From: an uncultured Anaerolineae bacterium
Lineage (GTDB): Bacteria > Chloroflexota > Anaerolineae > J036 > Brachytrichaceae
Length of the DNA stretch: 64,000 bases
Reading direction: 5' to 3'
Assembly (NCBI GenBank): GCA_938028725.1
Contig: CALIMH010000006.1
Location: forward strand, 186,001-250,000
The translations under genes were made by a program, and so were the position numbers. Positions 55,995 to 64,000 of the stretch are shown one piece after another. How positions within the stretch are numbered: position 1 is the stretch's first letter; each line of letters starts with the position of its first letter. The notes under the pieces were generated by a model. That model saw only the letters and a program-made list of their open reading frames with translations. It was not told the origin of the DNA and did not search any database.

Positions 55995-58574
55995 TCACTC
56001 GATCACCAGTGTGCCGTCGCGAGCGTCCACGCGGATGGTGTCGCCCTCGCGGTAGCGTCCGGATAGGATCGCCAGTGAGAGTGGGTCCTGCAGCTCGCTT
56101 TGGATAGCGCGCTTGAGCGGACGCGCGCCGAAGGCTGGGTCGTAACCTGTCTGGGCCAGATGTTGCTTAGCGCGCGTGGTCAGCTCCAGGGCGAGCTTGC
56201 GTTCTGCCAATAACTTGCGCAACCGGTTGAGCTGTATCTCCACGATCTGTTCAATGTGCGCTTCGCTGAGCGGGTGAAACACCACGATCTCGTCAATGCG
56301 ATTGAGGAACTCGGGGCGGAAGAAGCGCTGTAGCTCGCGCACGATCTGGTCGCGGGTCATCAGCTCCAGCGATTGACCTGCTAGCAAGTTGCTGGTCATG
56401 ATCACGACAGTGTTGCGGAAGTCCACTGTATGCCCTTGGCCATCGGTCAACCGCCCGTCGTCCAGCAATTGCAAGAGCACGTTGAACACTTCGGGATGTG
56501 CCTTCTCGATCTCGTCAAACAGCACGACGGAGTAGGGGCGACGGCGCACTGCCTCGGTCAATTGGCCGCCCTCTTCGTAGCCGACGTAGCCAGGGGGCGC
56601 GCCGATCAAGCGCGAGACTGTATGCTTCTCTTGATATTCGCTCATGTCAATGCGCACCATGGCGCGTTCGTCGTCGAAGAGAAACTCGGCCAGCGCTTTG
56701 GCTGTCTCGGTCTTGCCGACGCCAGTGGGGCCGAGGAAGATAAACGACCCGATAGGACGGTTGGGGTCTTGCAGGCCGGCGCGCGCGCGGCGCACGGCGT
56801 TGCTCACGGCGCGCAGGGCGGCCTCTTGTCCGACCACGCGCCGGCTCAGACGCTCTTCCATGTGAGTGAGCTTCTGCAGCTCGCTCTCCATCAAGCGTGC
56901 GACGGGTATGCCGGTCCATCGTGCCACCACTGCAGCCACCTCATCCGGCCCAACCTCTTCTTTCAGCAGCGGGCTGCCTTTTTGGAGTTCAGCCAGGCGC
57001 GCCTGGGCTTGTTTGAGCTTGGCCTCCAGTTCGCGCAATCGGCCGTAGCGCAGCTCGGCGGCGCGGGCGAGGTCGGTGTCGCGTTCGGCCTGCTCGATCT
57101 GCACGTTCACTTGCTCGATCTGAGCGCGAATGTTGCGAACTTCTTGGATCGCTTGTTTCTCCTGTTCCCACTGGGCGCGTAGTGCGTTGCTCTTCTCGCG
57201 TTCGCTGGCGATCTCGGCTTCGATCCTGGCCAAGCGCTCCTTGCTGGCGTCGTCGGTCTCTTTCTTCAGCGCCTCGCGCTCGATCTCCAGTTGTAGGATG
57301 CGGCGGTCTATCTCATCCAACGCGGTCGGCTTGGAGTCAATCTCCATCTTGACGCGGCTGGCGGCCTCGTCTATCAAGTCAATTGCCTTGTCGGGCAGAT
57401 GGCGGTCGGTGATATAGCGTTGGCTGAGTGTGGCCGCGGCGATCACGGCGGCGTCTTGGATGCGCACACCGTGGTGAATTTCGTAGCGCTCTTTCAAGCC
57501 GCGCAGGATGCTGATGGTGTCCTCCACGCTTGGCTCGCCGACAAACACGGGCTGGAAGCGACGCTCAAGCGCGGCGTCCTTTTCGATGTGCTTGCGATAC
57601 TCATCCAGCGTGGTGGCGCCAATGCAATGCAGCTCACCGCGCGCCAACATGGGCTTGAGCAGGTTGCCGGCGTCCATCGCCCCTTCGGCCTTGCCGGTGC
57701 CGACCACCGTGTGCAGCTCGTCAATGAAGAGGATGATGCGCCCGTTGCTCGAGGTGACTTCCTTCAGCACAGCTTTCAGGCGCTCCTCGAACTCACCACG
57801 GTATTTGGCGCCGGCGATTAAGGCGCCCATGTCCAGCGCGATGATGCGCTTGTCCTTCAGCCCTTCGGGCACATCGCGCCGTACGATGCGCTGAGCCAAC
57901 CCTTCGGCAATGGCAGTTTTGCCCACACCCGGCTCGCCGATCAGCACAGGGTTGTTTTTGGTGCGCCGGCTGAGGATTTGGATCACGCGGCGAATTTCCT
58001 CGTCGCGCCCAATGACAGGGTCCAATTTGCCTTGCTCTGCCAGCCGGGTGAGGTCGCGCCCATACTTCTCTAGTGCTTGGTAGGTGCTCTCCGGGTTTTG
58101 GGAAGTGACGCGCTGGTTGCCGCGCACCTGAGTCAGGGCGCGCAGGAGTGTATCGCGGTTGAGGCCGTGCTCGTTCAAAATGCGCGTGGCGACTGGAGTG
58201 CGGCCGCTGCGTATGCTCTGGGGATCGGCCAGCGCCAGCAGCAGATGCTCGGTGCTCACGTAGTCGTCGCGCATTTGCTGCGCCTCTTTCTCAGCCTGGT
58301 CAGCGATTTGGCTAAGCTCGCGCGAAAGGCGCAGGTCGCCCACATCACCGCTGACCTTGGGCTTGGCGCGAACCTCTCGCTCGGCGAGGTCGGCCAAGCG
58401 CGAAGGGTTGACCCCTGCGGCCTGGATGAGCGGCGGCACGATGCCACCATCCTGGCGCAACAACGACAGCAACAGGTGCTCCGGCTCAATCACCTGCTGG
58501 CCATACTCTCGGGCCAGGGCCTGTGCATCAATGAGCGCTTCTTGGGCCTTCTCCGTGTATTTGTTGAAATTCAT
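55995..58574 (-). CDS. clpB: ATP-dependent disaggregase ClpB
   Basis: The 859-residue Hsp100 protein has the N-terminal Clp repeat domain (1-150). The first AAA domain carries Walker [10 protein letters not shown] (about residue 210), and the coiled-coil M-domain lies near 400-530. A second AAA domain has GPTGVGKTE (about 610). Conserved [29 protein letters not shown] and [16 protein letters not shown] are intact. It works with DnaK to rescue aggregated proteins. The ribosome site GGAGAGG is upstream. A CTTGAGT half-site at 58601-58607 resembles half of the HAIR operator, but the second half is missing. Confidence 0.96.
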   Translation of the reverse strand: MNFNKYTEKAQEALIDAQALAREYGQQVIEPEHLLLSLLRQDGGIVPPLIQAAGVNPSRLADLAEREVRAKPKVSGDVGDLRLSRELSQIADQAEKEAQQMRDDYVSTEHLLLALADPQSIRSGRTPVATRILNEHGLNRDTLLRALTQVRGNQRVTSQNPESTYQALEKYGRDLTRLAEQGKLDPVIGRDEEIRRVIQILSRRTKNNPVLIGEPGVGKTAIAEGLAQRIVRRDVPEGLKDKRIIALDMGALIAGAKYRGEFEERLKAVLKEVTSSNGRIILFIDELHTVVGTGKAEGAMDAGNLLKPMLARGELHCIGATTLDEYRKHIEKDAALERRFQPVFVGEPSVEDTISILRGLKERYEIHHGVRIQDAAVIAAATLSQRYITDRHLPDKAIDLIDEAASRVKMEIDSKPTALDEIDRRILQLEIEREALKKETDDASKERLARIEAEIASEREKSNALRAQWEQEKQAIQEVRNIRAQIEQVNVQIEQAERDTDLARAAELRYGRLRELEAKLKQAQARLAELQKGSPLLKEEVGPDEVAAVVARWTGIPVARLMESELQKLTHMEERLSRRVVGQEAALRAVSNAVRRARAGLQDPNRPIGSFIFLGPTGVGKTETAKALAEFLFDDERAMVRIDMSEYQEKHTVSRLIGAPPGYVGYEEGGQLTEAVRRRPYSVVLFDEIEKAHPEVFNVLLQLLDDGRLTDGQGHTVDFRNTVVIMTSNLLAGQSLELMTRDQIVRELQRFFRPEFLNRIDEIVVFHPLSEAHIEQIVEIQLNRLRKLLAERKLALELTTRAKQHLAQTGYDPAFGARPLKRAIQSELQDPLSLAILSGRYREGDTIRVDARDGTLVIE

Positions 58575-59189
58575 ACGGTCGCCTCTCCACGCTGAGGGTC
58601 ACTCAAGCTTTCCTCCCCTAACCATAGCAGCTAGCGATGGAAATATATATGCGACACATAGAAACCGAATTAAATGGATTGCCCTGGCCGGGGAGGCTCC
58701 TGCTGCGAGTGTCGGGAAATACAACCCTCGCCCCAGCAATACGCAATGGCATCGCATTGCTCAGGTTGGCGCGAGACCAGCACATCGCACGCTGGCTGAA
58801 GCGCACCCCGATCTGTCTGTTGTCGCGGCCTCGATCGCCCTGCTGCTGAGGAGCAAAGTGGTGTATGGTCCGCTCTGCGCGAGCCGCTTGAAGGAATGGC
58901 AGGAGCGGCAACCTGATGCAGTAGTGGCAACCCGCGCGTAGGCAGCAGAAGCGCGCTGCAAGCACGGGTTGCATCGGGTTGCCAGCCCCACAACTTGGCT
59001 CACAGCGCGCTGCACCCACTGCTACAGCTTTTGTCACACGCGCGCTGTTGCGTATCGAGAGCGCGAGGCTTGGTGAGGTGATGCCCGCCAAGCCCGCGCT
59101 GCCTTGGGCCGCGTGGTGGCAGCCCAGCGCCACTGATACGCGGCGCCTCAACGTCAAAAGCTGTGGAATTGCTGAGAAGCTCACCTCCC
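58575..59189. other. Intergenic region between clpB and the groESL promoter
   Basis: This 615-bp stretch holds a transposase relic (separate entry) and no intact gene. Between about 58940 and 59180 I see no family-like coding sequence, RNA gene or clear hairpin. Confidence 0.55.
58735..58930 (-). pseudogene. Transposase relic B, C-terminal fragment with frameshifts
   Basis: On the minus strand, GVRFSQRAMCWSRANLSNAM corresponds to ARFSRGGMRWSRAGLSNAM of the relic at 25090-25320. Upstream residues need a change of frame (SGPYTTLLLSSRAIEAATTD). At DNA level, ATGGCATCGC, TTGCTCAGG and CGAGACCAGC are shared with relic A in the same order and spacing. No inverted repeats or intact reading frame remain. 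Confidence 0.55.
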
Positions 59190-59219
59190 TTGACAAAACG
59201 CGTAGAGCTGTGCTAATAT
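59190..59219 (+). promoter_or_regulatory. groESL promoter (TTGACA-18-TAATAT)
   Basis: TTGACA is at 59190-59195 and TAATAT at 59214-59219, spacer 18 nt. It matches sigma-70-type consensus and lies directly before the CIRCE operator. Confidence 0.85.
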
Positions 59220-59229
59220 CTCACCTGGG

Positions 59230-59256
59230 TTAGCACTGTCAGGTTGAGAGTGCTAA
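59230..59256 (+). promoter_or_regulatory. CIRCE operator (HrcA site) of groESL
   Basis: TTAGCACTG-N9-GAGTGCTAA, with one mismatch to the CIRCE consensus in the left arm. It overlaps the expected transcription start, so HrcA repression of groESL is expected. HrcA itself is not in the window. Confidence 0.93.
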
Positions 59257-59299
59257 CACGGTATCACTCTTGTTTGGCAAGTGCTAAGGAGGCAGAACG

Positions 59300-59620
59300 A
59301 TGAGTGCCAATCAAACCCAAACCAAGTTGAACATCCGTCCATTGGCGGATCGCGTGTTGGTGGAACCCATCGAGGAGGAGGAAGTGACCTTCGCAGGTGG
59401 CAAGTTGGTGCTGCCAGAGACCGCAAAGGAGAAGCCCCAGAAAGGCGTTGTCCTGGCTGCTGGCCCTGGCCGTCGGGATGACAGCGGTAAAGTGATCCCG
59501 ATGGATGTGAAGGAGGGTGACCAGGTCATTTATGCCAAGTATGCGGGCACTGAGATCAAGATCGAAGGCAAGAAGTACCTCATCCTGAAGGAAAGCGACG
59601 TGCTGGCTGTTGTCGGTTGA
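59300..59620 (+). CDS. groES: Co-chaperonin GroES
   Basis: The 106-residue protein matches Cpn10: [17 protein letters not shown], the mobile loop [49 protein letters not shown] and the C-terminal [14 protein letters not shown] ten-residue polar N-terminal addition ([10 protein letters not shown]) precedes the usual start. AAGGAGG lies 8 nt before the ATG. It is followed by groEL 49 bp later, in a CIRCE-controlled operon. Confidence 0.97.
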   Translation: MSANQTQTKLNIRPLADRVLVEPIEEEEVTFAGGKLVLPETAKEKPQKGVVLAAGPGRRDDSGKVIPMDVKEGDQVIYAKYAGTEIKIEGKKYLILKESDVLAVVG

Positions 59621-59663
59621 TAGTGCTTTTCAAAACTCATGTGACGCTTACGATGGAGGTTGA

Positions 59664-61301
<1,638 letters not shown>

Positions 61302-61326
61302 ACCGCTGGTTCAGCAGCACGCACGA

Positions 61327-61362
61327 CGGTGGGCGAAGGCACTTGCCTCGCCCACCGCTTTT
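61327..61362 (+). terminator. Rho-independent terminator of groESL
   Basis: A stem of about 13 pairs (CGGTGGGCGA...TCGCCCACCG, one bulge, loop ACTT) spans 61327-61357 and is followed by a T4 run at 61359-61362, 25 bp after the groEL stop. Confidence 0.85.
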
Positions 61363-61480
61363 CGTTGTGGCGACGCTCAACGCATTCCCGGTAGGGGGAG
61401 CGCAGCAGTTGTCTGCGCAACACTCCGAGAGTGATGCGCCGCCAAACGTGCTACACTAGATAAAGGTTACGCGTGTGGTT

Positions 61481-61981
61481 ATGGATATACAACACCTGCT
61501 GAGCAAGCTTGAAGCAGTGTTACTCGAGGCCAAAAAAGTGCCTGGTACTAAGATGCGCCTTGTTGATACCGAACGCTGCTTCCAAATTATTGACCAAATG
61601 GTGTTGGCCATACCGGAGGAGATCAAAAAAGCTCAGCGCATTGAACAGGAAAAGGAGCACATCATCGCGCGCGCAAAAGAGGAAGCCGACCGCCTCCGTG
61701 CATTGGCGCGCGAGGAGGCACAGCGCTACGCTGAAGACTCCACCGTGTTAGCTATTGCCAAAAATATGGCGGATTCAATCCAAGAGCGCGCTCGCAAAGA
61801 AGCCGAGCAGATGCGCGCTGAAGCCGACCAGTATGCGCTGGAGGTGCTCACGCGGCTGCGCGATGAGGTCGCGCACATATTGCAGGTCATCTCCAATGGC
61901 ATTCAAAAGCTGGAACAAGCTCAAGCACAACGCAATGGGGGCACGTCCGCTGACGAGCACATGCTAAACCCAGGCAACTAA
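61481..61981 (+). CDS. Coiled-coil protein, 166 aa (ATP-synthase b/DivIVA-like style)
   Basis: This is a mostly helical protein with a short N-terminal region (MDIQHLLSKLEAVLLEAKKVPGTKMRLVDTERCFQIIDQM, residues 1-40). A long charged coiled coil (EIKKAQRIEQEKEHIIARAKEEADRLRALAREEAQRY... ARKEAEQMRAEADQYALEVLTRL) and a polar tail follow. No signal or membrane helix. Such N-terminal plus coiled-coil layouts recall DivIVA-like or V-ATPase E-like proteins in Chloroflexota, but the identity is unknown. The start is ATG 61481 rather than GTG 61475. Confidence 0.65.
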   Translation: MDIQHLLSKLEAVLLEAKKVPGTKMRLVDTERCFQIIDQMVLAIPEEIKKAQRIEQEKEHIIARAKEEADRLRALAREEAQRYAEDSTVLAIAKNMADSIQERARKEAEQMRAEADQYALEVLTRLRDEVAHILQVISNGIQKLEQAQAQRNGGTSADEHMLNPGN

Positions 61982-62011
61982 AGCCTGGTTTCGCATCGAC
62001 GAGACCAACTG

Positions 62012-64000
62012 GTGCTTTCAATACCACGCTTTGAGCGAAAGGGGGCCGCGCTTGTCAGTGTTTTCGCCTTTTTGCTCTTCAGCTTTTACAGTGCCCTCAC
62101 GCCGCTTTTTGAAGCGTCCGATGAACTGTGGCACTACCCGCTGGTGCAGCACTTTGCCACTGGCGGTGGTTTGCCGGTGCAGCGAGCCGGCCAAACGGAT
62201 GCCGAAGCTCCCTGGCGGCAAGAGGGCAGCCAACCTCCGTTGTATTACTGGGTTGCTGCTGCGCTGAGCGCCCCGTTCGACTCTTCGCGTTGGCGCGTGC
62301 TCCGTCGCATCAACCCACACAGCGACATGGGCGTGCCCACGCGCGACGGCAACGTAAACACAATTCTGCACACGCCGCAAGAAGCCACGCTCGCGCCAGA
62401 AGTGCTTGCTGTGCGCGCGGCGCGGTTGGCCTCGATCCTGATGAGCGTAGTCAGCGTGGCGTTTGCTTATCTGGTCGCTTGCGAGCTGTTCCCCCCCTTA
62501 CCTCATGACCGTCGCACGCTGTTGCGGCTCGCCATACCGCTGATTGTCACCTGCACACCGATGTTCGCCTTCATCAGCGGCTCAATCAACAACGACAACG
62601 CCGCTGTGATGTTTTGCACCATCGGCACATGGTGGGCGCTGCGGGCTTTTCGCATGGGTGACCTCTCGCTGCGCAGTGCTGCGTTGGCTGGCGTGATGGT
62701 CGGCCTTGGTGCGCTGAGCAAAAGCAGCGCGCTGGGGCTGATCGGCTTGTTCATGGTGGCGGCGTTGCTAGTGGCTGTGCGCCAGCGCACAGCATGGTGT
62801 GTGATGCTAGCCAAGTTGACGCGCTTCGCCGCAATGATGCTGGCGGTCGCTTTTGCCCTCAGCGGCTGGTGGTTTGTGCGCAATATCCAACTCTACGGTG
62901 ATTGGCTCGGCTGGAACGCCTTTTTAGATGTAGTTGGCCGGCGCGATCAGCCGGCATCGCTGGCGCAGCTTTGGAGCGAGCGCGAAGGCTTTGTGTGGGC
63001 TTATTGGGGCGTGTTCGGTGCGATGAACGTGATCATGTCGCCGTGGATTTACGATGCGCTCAATCTACTGGTCGCACTCGCCACCCTCGGCAACGCCGTG
63101 GCGCTGGTCCAGGCGCTGCGCCGACGCGCGTTGGATTCGCAGGCAGTGGGCAAGTTGGTGCTGGGCGGGTTTTGGGTGGTGCTGGTGTTCGTTGCCTTGT
63201 TGCGTTGGACCTCGCTGACGCCAGCCTCGCAAGGGCGCTTGATGTTCCCCACCATCGCGATGCTTTCGGCTTTCATCGGACATGGCCTGTGGCGCATCCA
63301 TCGCGCTGCGTTGCTGGGTGGAGTGGGAGCAATGGTGGCGCTGGCTATCGCAGCTCCTCTCGCCTTTATCGCTCCGGCCTATGCCGCTCCGCCTGACCGC
63401 TGGCAGCGCCCGCTGGCCGAGCCTCTCGATGCGCGCTTTGGTGAGTATGTGCGTCTGGTGGCCGCCCAGAGCGACGCCGAGCAAGTCACACCAGGCCAAG
63501 CGATCACGCTTTGGATGAACTGGGAACTCCTCAGCGCGCCGGCGCGCAACTACAGCGTGTTTGTGCACCTGATAGATGAGCACGACGTGATCGTGGCGCA
63601 GCGCGACATGTATCCTGGCCAAGGCAGTTTGGCGCTGAGCGAGCTGCCACCTGGCCGCCGTTGGAGCGACCACTACACCTTGCGCATTCCTGCGCTGGCC
63701 CATGCGCCGCGCGTGCTGCGTTGGGCGGTAGGACTGTACGACCTGGCCAGTGGCGAGCGCCTTATGCTGCCCGATGGTGACGACCAACTGGTTTTTGGGC
63801 GCGTCCGGTTGAACGCACGTGTTGAGAGTGCCCCATTGCTGCGCTATACCAATGGCTTGTCGCTGCTTGGCTACACGCTGGACGTCCCCATCCTGCGCCG
63901 TGGTGAAGTGCTGCGCGTCACTACGCGGTGGTATGTCTCGTCACGGCCACCGCACGATCTCGCCTTGTCGCTACAACTGCTTGACGACTTTGCCAACAAA
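62012..64000 (+). CDS. GT-C-like multi-pass membrane protein, truncated by the window end
   Basis: The frame is open for 663 codons to the right edge. The likely start is GTG 62012 (VLSIPRFERKG), in the frame of the upstream coiled-coil gene after its TAA. After a first helix, LTPLFEASDELWHYPLVQHF is the acidic periplasmic loop typical of GT39/DUF2142-like proteins. GSQPPLYYWVAAALSAPF follows, and then SINNDNAAVMF in later helices. About ten helices are seen, followed by a soluble C-terminal domain from about residue 470 with beta-strand pattern. It is probably a lipid-linked sugar transferase or related enzyme; activity inferred. Confidence 0.65.
   Translation, partial: MLSIPRFERKGAALVSVFAFLLFSFYSALTPLFEASDELWHYPLVQHFATGGGLPVQRAGQTDAEAPWRQEGSQPPLYYWVAAALSAPFDSSRWRVLRRINPHSDMGVPTRDGNVNTILHTPQEATLAPEVLAVRAARLASILMSVVSVAFAYLVACELFPPLPHDRRTLLRLAIPLIVTCTPMFAFISGSINNDNAAVMFCTIGTWWALRAFRMGDLSLRSAALAGVMVGLGALSKSSALGLIGLFMVAALLVAVRQRTAWCVMLAKLTRFAAMMLAVAFALSGWWFVRNIQLYGDWLGWNAFLDVVGRRDQPASLAQLWSEREGFVWAYWGVFGAMNVIMSPWIYDALNLLVALATLGNAVALVQALRRRALDSQAVGKLVLGGFWVVLVFVALLRWTSLTPASQGRLMFPTIAMLSAFIGHGLWRIHRAALLGGVGAMVALAIAAPLAFIAPAYAAPPDRWQRPLAEPLDARFGEYVRLVAAQSDAEQVTPGQAITLWMNWELLSAPARNYSVFVHLIDEHDVIVAQRDMYPGQGSLALSELPPGRRWSDHYTLRIPALAHAPRVLRWAVGLYDLASGERLMLPDGDDQLVFGRVRLNARVESAPLLRYTNGLSLLGYTLDVPILRRGEVLRVTTRWYVSSRPPHDLALSLQLLDDFANK

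Noticed and set aside
58601..58607. CTTGAGT upstream of clpB, resembling half of the HspR operator (HAIR)
   Set aside because: The second half (ACTCAAG after seven bases) is not present; only one arm matches, which is too little evidence for an operator.

Overview
The window is a gene-dense bacterial chromosome segment, GC-rich (roughly 60% by eye), with about 53 protein-coding genes, two transposase relics, and no rRNA, tRNA, CRISPR array or intact mobile element that I can see. The gene set points to Chloroflexota, probably an Anaerolineae-like lineage. The evidence is a mevalonate-type decarboxylase of the kind known from Roseiflexus, several large GT-C/YfhO-type membrane proteins, a LexA with Gram-positive-style GAAC-N4-GTTC operators, a CIRCE-controlled groESL, and diadenylate cyclase with MreB/MreC. 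The assignment is inference from protein families, not a search result.

Layout. 1-4955 (minus): alanine racemase (cut by the window edge), a small unknown protein, malate synthase, ScpA and a GT-C membrane protein. 5021-9181 (plus): a 1386-residue fusion of a YfhO-like protein and a lipid-linked-glycan flippase. 9178-13057 (minus): a DUF2256 zinc protein, a secreted golvesin-like protein, ribokinase and a metallo-beta-lactamase-like protein without metal ligands. 13163-21020: PEP carboxylase, PxpB (minus), a second metal-ligand-poor beta-lactamase-fold protein, LexA with two SOS boxes, an SDR oxidoreductase and a CpXC-like protein. 21114-33446 (minus): TrpB, a HemL-like aminotransferase, YtxH and another envelope protein, a transposase relic, a HAD hydrolase, an unknown protein, an MFS transporter, a shortened binding protein, a PTPS-related membrane protein and a LysM protein. 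33512-42535: biotin carboxylase, a FecR-like protein, an exported triple OB-fold protein (minus), a Trm112-like protein (minus), the c-di-AMP synthase CdaA and DnaE. 42549-50195 (minus): a small membrane protein, a quinone reductase, a DEAD/DUF1998 helicase carrying an HNH domain, a GNAT protein, MiaA, MreC and MreB. 50287-58574: ProC, a mevalonate-phosphate decarboxylase (minus), a Nudix protein, an ANTAR regulator, an RluD-type pseudouridine synthase and infC-rpmI-rplT (minus), then ClpB (minus). 58575-64000: a second transposase relic, groES-groEL under a CIRCE operator, a coiled-coil protein and a truncated GT-C protein.

Themes. Many genes serve the cell envelope: Alr, MreBC, CdaA, four large GT-C/YfhO/PTPS membrane proteins, a flippase, and LysM, FecR and golvesin-type exported proteins. 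Others are core housekeeping functions: DnaE, ScpA, IF-3, L20, L35, MiaA and chaperones. Carbon metabolism is represented by PEP carboxylase, malate synthase, a biotin carboxylase and an isoprenoid-pathway decarboxylase.

Two observations stand out. First, about a dozen start codons sit 6-14 nt after a TAnnnT -10-like hexamer with no Shine-Dalgarno sequence, which suggests widespread leaderless transcription. Second, the helicase at 43789-46401 contains an HNH nuclease domain just before its DUF1998 module.
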